Positions 39,101 to 51,100 of a DNA stretch of 64,000 bases are shown here, one piece after another. Origin of the DNA: Gari tellinella (taxonomy: Eukaryota; Mollusca; Bivalvia; Cardiida; Psammobiidae); the NCBI GenBank assembly GCA_922989275.2, contig OV277864.1, positions 67,770,158-67,834,157 on the forward strand, given 5' to 3'. The stretch's first letter is position 1; each line of letters begins with the position of its first letter. The notes under the pieces were generated by a model. That model was not told the origin of the DNA and made no database searches. It worked only from the letters and a program-made list of their open reading frames with translations. The position numbers were made by a program, and so were the translations under genes.

Positions 39101-42100
39101 TAAACGCTTATGCCCCAGGTGGCATCCTTGCCAATATATTCAGACTCATTTTTAAGGCCAAATTAGGTCAAGGTCAAAGTCATATTGCTGTTGTGTGATA
39201 TGGGTGTATTGCGAATTGTCTAAGGCAACAACTGTTTAAGCATGAAAGCATTCTAGTGAGCTGTGTTGATGTGGGGCGGAATGGTAAAATCTAGTTAACC
39301 AAAAAATGGCCCATTGAAAATATTCCAAGTCCAAAAGAGGTCAATGTCAAATTGAGGTTTAGTGATAAGGGAAGATTGGGAATTATTAAAACATTCTATC
39401 TGTCGAGGCCGGGGGCATTGTACACGTACCTGTTTATCACCCACAGTTCCCCCACTACCAGGGTCTTGTTGCTGCAGGGCGTTCTTGAGTTCTGTCAGTT
39501 TGACCACCTGTGTACTGACCACACTGTGACGTTCCTCTTCGTCCCGTAGATGGCGCTCACTCTGGTCCAGCAGAGCCTTCACGCAACTCAACTCCTCCTA
39601 CAGAATGGAAAGATGAGTCAATACCGAGTATGATATATTATACATTTTCAGCAAACATACCGTTTAGTCAGTTCCTGGTAGCTAATGTGAAGCTTTGCTG
39701 AACACATCACAGTCTTAACAGTGATGTATTGATGAATTTATAATACAAGGCAATCCAGAAACCTCTCTTAACCCTTTCCTCCCTGAAACCTCAAATGGAA
39801 AACTCTAGTTTTCAATTTAGTCTAGATCATTTTTTACTTTTTAAGATTGATTTTTACAAAATATGTCAAAATGACAAACGGTGTAGACCCTGATCAGAGG
39901 GCTCCGCAAGGAGCCCTCTGATCTGGGTATTCACTGTTTGCATAGGACAAGTGCACTTTTCACATGTATACTGTTTGAAAAGGACGCCTATATGCGGGAC
40001 TAGGGTTTAAAGTGTTTACCCAACTTTTGGCTCAGTCCACAAGAATTTAATTCTAAGAGGTTCTACTATAAAACAATAACTAAGGCATGACATGTATTTA
40101 GAGAAGGTGTGATATTTTTAAGTATTTCATGAAAAAGTGTTCTTATCAACACTTTTGATAGTGTGGTAACTTGTTTTACGTACCTTAAGAGAAGCTATCT
40201 CCCTCTTGTGGGCATCGAGTGTTCTAGTTTTCTCAGAGTTATGGCGGACCATGTCCACTGTTCTGTTAGAGCTCTCCAGACTCTTCTCAATACTGGCAAT
40301 CTGAAAACAAGAAGTACATGAAGAATTGCATTAACCCATTACCCCATAAATACGCCTTTTTACGCCTTCCACTTATTCCTTCACTGAAGAAAATAGTTTC
40401 ACATTAAACAGTAATGAATATGTACCATAAGAAATATTTTCTATATCCCCAAGGCGCATTCTGCTTTACTTTCAACCTGCTTTAAGTGTTCACCTATCTT
40501 CAATATTAGGAAAAGGCTATGGGGTAATGGGTTAAAAAAGCCAAATGTCCTATCAAAGAGGACTATATAATTATAAAATATTGGTGAAAGCTTAACTCAT
40601 TCACCCCTGAAATTTCAAATAGGAAATTTGAGGTTCTAATTATGTTTAGTCTATTATTTAAATTTAGGGTTGTTTTTGTCAATGTATTGCAATACAGCAA
40701 TCTGTGTAGACCCTAACCAGAGAGATTTTTTAATAGTCCGCTGATCTGGGTGTTCACTGTTTGCAAAGGACAAGTACACTTTTTGCTATTTTATACAGTC
40801 AAGAATATGCACATAATGTATATTCAAGCAGATGGTAGCTTAAAACAGGATGAAAGTAAAGCAGAATATGTGTTATGGTGCATTCTGCTTTGCTTTCAAT
40901 CTGCTGTAATTGTTCACCTGTCTTCAAAAGTAGAATCAGGCTATGAGGTAAAGGGATAAGGAATAGGAACGGGAATAGGTAAATGTGAAAAAAGTCATTT
41001 CTATGGCAAAAATAGTTCAAGGTGAAAAACGATTCTTCTCCTACTACAATATTATCTGTTCTAAAACAGTTATTAACCCATTACCCCAAAAATGCCCCTT
41101 TTAATTTATTAACCCACTAAAGAAAATAGTTCCAATTTGTACAGTTATGAATATGTATGATAAGAAATATTTCTATATTCTAGCAAATGGAAGCTTAAAG
41201 CAGGCTGAAAGTAAAGCAGAATGCGCCTTAAGGTGCATTCTGCTTTACTTTCAACCTGCTTTAAGTGGTCACCTATTTTCAAAACTAGAATCAGTCTATG
41301 GGCTAATGGGTTAAAACACATTAGCCGGCATCTGATCAGGATCTTAACTTTTTGAAACTGATAGTGGTGTCGGCCTTAGCAGTGAAAGGGTCAATGTATT
41401 TTATCTGCAGATCAAAAATCAAATGTGTAATATGTCTAGATACAGAAAGGACACAAAGATCTCAATTCAATTTTTTAACAAATTCCAGTCCATGCACTTA
41501 GCAGAAATTCTTCACCACTGGTGAGACATTACCTCAGCCTTGAATGCCTCATTCTGTTTTGTTAGTGTGACGACCTTGGTCTGTAGGTCGTCCCTGCCCC
41601 TGTTTATCTCCTGACGTGTCCTGACAGACAGACTAGATACCTCCTGGTCCAGACTCTCCTGTAGATAACTCAGGTCATCCTGAGCAGTATTCAGCTGATC
41701 CTCAAGCTCTGTAATACGTGCTGCAACAAAGGTAGGTTTATTAATGTTAACTCATTACTCCATAGATACACCTTTTTTACATCTTTAAATTATTCCTCTG
41801 CTGAATAAATTTGTATCTAGTAATGGATAAGCACAATAAGAAATATTCCTACATACTAGCAGATGTTAGACAAGGTAGCTTTACGCATACTGAAAGTATA
41901 AAGCAGCATGCTCTTCAAGGAGTATTCTGCTTAACCTACCTTCAGCCTGCTTTAAGCAACCACCTTTATTTTATACTGAAAATAAATTGGGGGGAAGGGG
42001 ATTAAACACCTGGGGCCTGTCTTACGAAACATCGTTCAACAAAAACGGTCCTTAGTCAAAACTATAAAATACATATTATTTCTGATTTCTTCATCTAATC

Positions 42101-45100
42101 CTGTCTTGTGACATCTCTTTGGAATCGTCTTTTCAAGACGATTCCACAGAGATGTCACAAGACAGGATAAGACAGAGAAATAAATAATAATTGAGAATTT
42201 TATAATCTGACTTATGACAATATTTGTTGTATGACGCTTCATAAGATGGGGGCCCCAGTAGAACCTTAAAACAGGGTTTCATCTTTACTTTGAAATTTAT
42301 TTGTTTTACAGCTACTTTTTCATTTTCCTGTCCTGTTTTCAGAAGTTGCACTGTAATATCATGTTCTTGAGAACTACTTACATTGAGATCTATTGTATTT
42401 CTCCTTCAGTAGTTTATTCTCTGTCTGTAGGGTGGAGACCTCTGTTTGAAGTTTTCTGTTTTGAGTCTCCACAACCTCCTGTAGAAATAAGGATACTTGT
42501 TATTGGTTAGAAAAGTAGTAAAGTAAAAAATGTCTATAAAAACCACTAAAGTGTGTTAATCCTTAGATGTTTAAGGCATGTGACAGCTTAAAGCAATGTG
42601 AAAGTATAATAGAAAGCTCCTAAAGTTTCTGTATTACTTTTACCTTGCTTTAAGCTGTCCAATGTCGTTCATACAATGGATTAGCCTTCTTTTAAGTGGT
42701 GGTATTATATTGGCAACCACACCGGTTCCTTTTCTACCGAAAAACCCTTTCCCCCAATTAGCAATGTATACAAAATTAACTATTTCCATCTATAACATAT
42801 ATAGTACTTTGTGATGAACCCCTTCATCCCTAAATCTTCAAATGGACCATGCAAATTTGCAATTAAGTCTAGCCAAATTCTAATTATTTAGATTTATGTT
42901 TTTATAATTTATGACAATGACAAATAGTGCAGACCCTAATCAGAAGGCTCCATTAAGATTGATATTTATTCATGTTGTTAGATACAGGTCACCACTTAAA
43001 GCAATATGAAAGAAAATCAGTATGCTCCTTAAGGAGCTTTCTGCTTAACTTTCATCTTGCTTTGAGCAGTCACCTGCCTTAAAAGCTGTTGGATACAAGT
43101 GATTTGCAGGTGATTTGCACTTTGGGCTGTGGGAAAAGGGTTAACATTTTCCCCCATAGAAGTGCCTTTAAGCGCATTCTTCACTGAAGAAAATAGTTAC
43201 CCTTTGTTTTGAACATGTACTACAAGACATTTTTTTTTTCTAAATCCTAGCAGATGGTAGCTTAAAGCAGGCTGAAAGTAAAGCAGAATGTGCCTTAAGG
43301 CACATTCTGCTTTATTTTCAATCTGCTTTAAGTGGTTACCTGTTTTCAAAACTAGAAACAGGCTATTGGGTAAAGGGTTAAACAAGGGATGTATCGATAA
43401 AAAGTTTAGTGTGAAGAGGTAATGTATAATTAATAAGCGTGACAGATGGTCAAACTAACTTTACAGCATCATGCTTGTAACCAATCCATGATAAATCAAT
43501 GGTAGCACTGGAATATGAATAAAGAATATATTTACACGGGGTAAAGATGTCCTATGGTTCTTACGGGTTAACCCTTTGAACCCTAGCCATGCATATATGC
43601 ATCCTTTGCAAACAGTGTATATGTTAAGAGTACACTTGCAAATAGTGAAGACCCAGATCAGAAGGCTCCTAAAGGAGCCCTCTGATCAGGGTCTGCACTG
43701 TTTGTCATATAGCAATACATTGACAGAAACAACCCTTAATAGTCAGAAATGGACTAGACTAAATTTGAAACTGGAATTGTCCATTTGAAGTTTTAAAGGA
43801 AAGGGTTAAAACTGGTTGAAAGTAATGCAGAAAGCTCCTGAAGTATCCATGTATCTTGAATACATCCTAAAGATATGAATGAGGGTTTAAGTGTGAAACT
43901 GACCTTATCCAGCATGTATTTAGAGTCTGGGGTCAGACTTCGACCAGCCTGTTTTCTCTTGGCCATACCGCCAGCCTCTCCTCTCTGTAAAAACCAAAAC
44001 AACACAAAAAATGCTTAACTCATAGCTACATAAATAGTATCATGTAGCAGTAACTATGCCTTTCTATGTCTCTAATAATTCTAAACTAAGGAAAGTATAG
44101 TCAATTCCACCTAGTAAGTCGTGAGCATAAAACAAAGAAGGCATTTCAAATATCTTTCTAGATAGTAGCTTAAAGCTGGTTAAAAGTAAAATAGAATGTT
44201 CCTTAATCTATTTATCATTATTATCAATTACAAAAGGGAAATTTCAACAAAATACAATAAACCATATCTCAAAAGAAGATTGACTGTCTTAAAGGCAGGA
44301 CAGATGGAAGCTTAAACAAGAGGTAAGTTAAGCTGAAATCTCCCATCTTTCTTAAGCCCATTACCCCATAGCCTGTTTCTAGTATTGCAGATAAGTGACC
44401 ACTTAAAGCAGGTTGAAAATAAAGCAGAATGCACCATAATGCGCATTCTGCTTTACTTTCAGCCTGCTTTAAGTTTCCATCAGCTACAATATAGAAAATA
44501 TTTTGTGTGATATATAATTATCCTTGACTGTATAAATTTGAACTTTTTTCTTCAATGGAAGAATATATTAAAGGCGTAAAAAGGCCTATCAGTATCAGCT
44601 TTGGTAAAACAAATCAAAACCTATTCTATTATAGCAAAAGTAATATAATATTGATTTTTGTAGTCCTCCTGTTCATCCTTTGAGCCCTTAATAAAAATCA
44701 TGTGCTCAAAAGATTGTCTGTTTTTTTAATCATTTACTCCATAGATACTCATATTTATGAATTCAATATATTCATAACTGGAAGCAAATAGTTCAACTTT
44801 ATGCAGTCATGATTATGTACCGTAAAAAATATTTTCTCTATTCTAGTAGACAGCAGCTTAAAGCAGGCTGCAAGTAAAGCAAAAAGTGCCTTAAGGTGGA
44901 TTCTGCTTTACTTTTTATCTGCTTTAAGTGGTTGCCTATCTTCAGTACTAAAAACTGGCTATGGAGTAAAGGGTTGAGAAAATAATTTCTTTATCCTAGC
45001 AGATGGTAGCTTAAAACAGGCTGAAAGTAAAGCAGAGTGTACCTATAGGCACATTCTGCTTTACCTTCAACCTGCTTTAAGTGGTCACACAAAACTAGAA

Positions 45101-48100
45101 ACAGGCTATGGGTTAACCCACATGGCTGTTATTATGAAAAAATCTCTAGAATTGAGTATGGCAGAATGCATCACTTTATAAGGAAAATAAATACCAGTAC
45201 ATGTACAAAGATTATTGCAAGTAAACTAGTCAAAGAGTATATCCATAAAAGCTGTGAGTTGGCACAGTGCAAAAAACAAGCATAAAACTCCATATCAGAT
45301 AATGTCGCATTTGCATGGCCCTAACGATTAACATGCTATAGGAAAAACCATGATTACATGTGTGCAAACAGTTTGGATCCGCGTAATGCGGCATCTCATC
45401 TGGAATCAAACTGTACATGGCACTCTGATTCTATTTTGAAAATGAACCTAAAAAAATATATTTTTTAAGAGAACAGTAGCAGTATTAATACAATTGTTGC
45501 AGATACTACAATATTACAATATTACTTTAATAGCGTGCAAATTCAATTAAATGTTAGGTGATACAGAAGGCCATGAATGTGAAATGAATGAAGCTGCTGA
45601 TGTTAGGTAGCTGAGCCAAGTTTTAATTAAACTGAATTTGAGATATCTAAGTTTGACTGTGTAAAAGTACAAACAAGCTTGTCATCAACTATGGTGCTAT
45701 TGAAACAAAGATACCGGTATATAAGGATATCTTTTGAACAAAAGATCACTCGACACTTAATGCTCGATATAAAAGCAAAAAGCTCTATCCTCTGTATTAA
45801 CACATTCAACACTAGCGACGTGTATACTGATCCTAATTTACAAACAGTGTATCTATGAGGATTACACTTGTCCCATGCAAACAGTGTAGACCCTGATCAG
45901 AGGGCTCCCTCAGGAGCCCTCTGATTAGGGTCAACACTGTTTGTCATTTTGAAATATTGTAAAAATCAACCCTAAATAGTCAAAAGTGGACTTGACTTAT
46001 TTTGAAATTGGAATTGTCCATTAAAAGTTTCAGAGGTGAACGAGTTAAAGGTGTGATGTAACATTTTATGAGTGACTTCTTAACATAAGTTTGACTGCTA
46101 AATCATCAATATTTGTTTTATCTCCTCTATCATTCTTATAATTCAAAAGTTTTAAATATTCTCTATGATGTGAGTCTTCATATGGGAGCGAATGCCTGTA
46201 GCTGAAGGCTGAAGCACATGGTTGCTATTTTCTCATAAATTATAAGTCTCTAAACATATAACTAATCAAAGTACTGGAGTACTGCATGCTCGGAGTTTAA
46301 TGTAGAACAGACTTAGGATCCTGAGTTTAACTCTAGTCAGTCCACATTCTCGCTGCTGTTACTGTCAGTTTATAAATTAATAGGAATCTGATAGTGGCTT
46401 GCTCAGCCGCTGAAGCTCTTTTAGAAAGCTTATGTAAACCCCATATGACAGAATTTTTTGTTGGGGGAGCTAAATCAACTTGCACATCATTCAGAACTTA
46501 TGATACCAATAGGCTCGCTTGAGCCAAAAAAGCAGATGCCATAGCATTTACTGTTATCAGATGAGATTTATAAAGCTAAAGTGATGGAAATTCTAAAGCT
46601 ATTTTTCTAGCAGACATTGTTTCTTACCCTATCCAAATTCTGGGACGAGCCATAGAGCTTTTGACTGCGATCTGGTGACCCTTCCTGAAGTTTATGTGAA
46701 ATGTCAAAGGTCAAGGTATGTTGAAAGAAGCATTATAGTTAGGCAACTATGAGATTCCCATGACAAATTTCTATAACATTTCTGATCCAGGTAACCCATT
46801 ACTCCATAAAAATGCCTTGTAATGCCTCTAATTTATTCTGCCACTCATGAAAATAGTTCCACTTTATACAGTCATAAATGTGCATAGTAAGAAAACAAAT
46901 TCTATACCCTAGCAGATGATAACTTAAAGCAGGCTGAAAATAATGCCTTAAGGTACATTCTTCTTTACTTTCAACCTGCTTTAGGTGGTCACCTGTCTTC
47001 AATACTTGAATCAAACTGTGGGATAATGGGTTAAATACAGACCAGCTAACTCTGAAAGTAGCCCACTGGAAGTTGTCTCACACATTTAGCCTAAATATAA
47101 ATTGAATCCTTCTCCTGCTAAAAGATGCTTTTGATAGCTTTTGATAAACAATGTAAAACCTGATAAGACAGCTTCTCCAGGAATTGTCTGATTAGGGTTT
47201 ACACTGTTAAATAGGATCAATCAGACATGATTTTGATTCCTTTCTTGTGAAAAACTTTCCATATTTCTGACCAATTTAATAGTTCTGATGATAGATTAGA
47301 TGTGGGTGACAGGACTCCAGATAAGAGGGAGTAAACTCACTGAACTCAGGTTTTTCAACTTTTTCTCCTTCATGTCTGCACTAACCCCTATGGTGTGAAT
47401 ACTCACTAGAATAATGAGTAGTCACATCATAGGGTTTGGTTCAGACATAAAGATCTTAGATTGTGAAATAATCCCCTTATCTGGAGCCCCGTATATAAAA
47501 TTATTCTGTGAGGTAAGGTTAATACTTCAATCTACATGTATTTGTCATGAAAACCTCAGCTTCATCACCTGTCACAAAGCAATGACTGATAAATGAGTTA
47601 TGAAAGGCAGCCATAGGAAATACACCATGATATCACAACACAAGTCTCAAGAAGAACCAAACAAAAGCATGCATAGAGAACCATGCAGAGCTCCAGACAA
47701 GGTGTACATTTCAAATACAAACTTCCTCATCTCTCATCCAAACCCTATGATGTGACTACTTATTAGAATCGTCTTTTCGAGACGATTCTATTGAGTAGTC
47801 ACAACATAGTGTTTGTTGGAAAAATAAAGGAGAAAATATTAATAGTGTTCAGCTTGTCTTGATCCCTGAGAACACAAACTGTTTATAATGAAATATATGT
47901 TTTATACAGGGTTTCAGATAAGTTGAAGACTAAAAAAATTTAAAACCTCTATGTCTGCATCAAACCCTATGGTAAGACTACTCATTAGAATCATTTCAAA
48001 AGAGACAATTCTCATGAATACTCACATACAATAGGGTTTGGTGCAGACATGAAGAAGAAATTGATAAAAAAAATCTTATCTGGAGCCCTGCTGTTTACAT

Positions 48101-51100
48101 GTATAATGATATATAATTATGTATGAAGATGAAGCTTGAATTATATCATTTAATCATTATTATATTTATTATCATGGTCAAGTTAGTGGTCTACTTTATA
48201 ATCAATTTTGAATTAACCCTTTGAACCCTAGTCCCGCATATAGGCGTCTTTTTCAAACAGTGTACATGTGAATAGTTCACTTGTCCTGTGCAAACAGTGA
48301 AGACCCAGATCAGAGGGCTCCGAAAGGAGCCCTCTGATCAGGGTCTTCACTGTTTGTCATAATGCCAAACATTGACAAAAACAACCCTTAAAAGTCAGAA
48401 ATGGACTAGACAAAAATGGAAATTGGAATTGTCCATTTGAAGTTTCAGGGAGGAAAGAGTTAAACGAACATTCAATAGAAGACTCATGAGTCGTCTTTCA
48501 TTCAGTTAGTTGTTTCATGCATAGAAGTAATGTAAAAAGCTCTCGTATGAGCTTTCTACATTATTCTTAACAACAATTAAACAATCATCTGTCTTAACCC
48601 ATTACCCCATAGCCTGATTTAAGTTTTGAAAATAGGTAACCACTTAAAGCAGGTTGAAAGTAAAGCAGAATGTGCCTTTTGGCACATTCTGCTTTACTTT
48701 CAGCCTGCTTTAAGCTTCTATCTGCTAGAATATAGAAAATATTTTCTTATGATACATGTTCATGATCATGTAAATTTGAACAATTTTCTTCAGTGGAGGA
48801 ATAAATTAGAGGCGTCAAAAGGCGTATTTATGCGGGAATGGGTTAATTCAGACATCTTCAATCTCTCTTCTATGAATGGTCACTGAATACAAATTTAACT
48901 GTTGTAAAAGTCTGTTATAAAATCTTCAGGTTACTGTCACAGTGTCACTGATTGTGATCTCTTATTGGTTTCTTAAAGCAGGATAAAAATAATGCAGAAA
49001 GTTTCTACAAGAGCTTTCTGCATTATTTTAACCCTGCATTAAACAGTTATACAAATTTAGATGTTTCTTTGCTAGCAAAATGAGTACATGGTTGCATAAT
49101 ACAGAACTGATTGAACTGATCTATCTAGGAATGGTATACTGATATTGACACAATATGTCCATTTCATCTTCATACATGTCGATTACTGTCATGAACAAAT
49201 TGGCACCAATGATAATACTCCTCAGCCAATCACACTCATAGTTACCGTTATCAGTATTTTGCCTCTCTTTAGCTTACATTTCCTTACAAATCAAGAAATC
49301 AAAGATAACAATGCAGGCCAAACTGTATTGAAGTTTTAACCCTTAGCCCGCCAAATAAATTGTCGTCTGCTATATTTCTCGTCTGCTTCAAGTTTCAAAG
49401 TGCTTCAAAGTGCTTCAAAGTTGCTCAAAATTGCTGAAAATGTTGTCCGAGTGTCAAACAGCTTGGATCCGGATGAGACGCCGAGTTACTCGGCGTCTCA
49501 TCCGGATCCAAGCTGTTTGCATATGGAGCTATAGTCGTGAGTGGCAGGCTAAGGGTTAACCCTTTTCTCCACAGAACCACCTTAGTATAGCTTCACCCAT
49601 TCCTATTCCTCTACATCAGTGCCATAGGACGCTGACGCCTTGTCCTGTTTTATATACTCAAATGATGATTTACTGATCGCTTTAAATACATACTGCAGTA
49701 AAATGCAGTTTAAAGTAAGATGAGAGTAAAGCAGAAAGCTTCTACAGGATCTTTCCGCTTTATATTCATCTTGCTTATACAGTCAACATTCGATATCTCG
49801 AACTCGTTTACTTCGAACTATCCGATATTTCGATACATAAATTAAATTACTTCATGCTCGGTTAAGTCAAACAGACCTGTGTTTCAAAGTTAAAACGTGG
49901 CTTAGCCACGTTTTAACTTTGAAATACCGGTATGTTCAATATAACCGAGTTCGAGATATCGAAGTTCGACTGTAGTAGGTAACTGCCTAAAAGGTGTAAG
50001 AATTACATATATGTATGCCACATAATATCTTTTGGGAAGGCATGCAAGTAATTTTGCACTATTGAATATGGAGGAAAGGGTTAAAAGAAGAGAAAAGATG
50101 TAACTGCTGAACACAGGTTTGGTCATTTTAATGTTGAGTGAAGTCACATAAAAACAAATTCTGAAAGAGAAGGTAGAATAACGTCTGTTACATCATACGT
50201 ACCATTTTCGTTATACAATTGCTTAAAATTATCAGATAAAATCAAAATTGTCTCAAATGACCATTGAAAAGATCATAAATTGGTATTTTAAGAACAGAAT
50301 GTAACTTAATCTAGGACAAAGTCTGACAAACGCAATGTAGAAAGCTCCTATCTCCTATAGGAACTTTCTGTATCACATTTGGCCTGCAATAAGCAAGCAC
50401 CTGTCTTTTAAGATTACATGTACATGTACTATACCCCTTATTTCAATGGTCACATAATATAATTTCACTGTAATGTCCATTAACGCTTCTCCTGTCATTT
50501 TTGCCTTCCAAATATATTTCTAGTATGAGATTATTTGCATGCATATTTCATCAAAGCATGTGCATTCCATTATCATCAAATGATTTTAACAGAAAAGACA
50601 CAAATGGTGTGTCACTTGAGTGCAGTTGAACCCATCTATTATGACCACTATATAAGGTTAACATTTAATTGTTTAAGGCAAGGGGGGCTTTCTGTATTAC
50701 TTCCATCTTGCTTTAAGCAATCACCTGTCTTTAAACTCATCATAGATGTGTTTTAGTGATTGTAATAGAGGGATTTCACTGCAGTCAAACTAATTAACTC
50801 TTTGAACCCTAGTCCCGCATATAGGCGTGCTTTTCAAACAGTGTACATGTGAATAGTACACTTGTCCTATGCAAACAGTGAAGACCCTGATCAGAGGGCT
50901 CCGAAAGGAGCCCTCTGATCAGGTTCTTCACTGTTTGTCACAATGCCAAACATTGACAAAAACAACCCTTAAAAGTCAGAAATGGACTAGACTAAAATGG
51001 AAACTGGAATTTTCCATTTAAAGTTTCAGGGAGGAAAGAGTTAAAACAACAAACATAAGGAACACTGAAGCAGCTCTGGAATCTAAAAGCTGCAAGCAAA

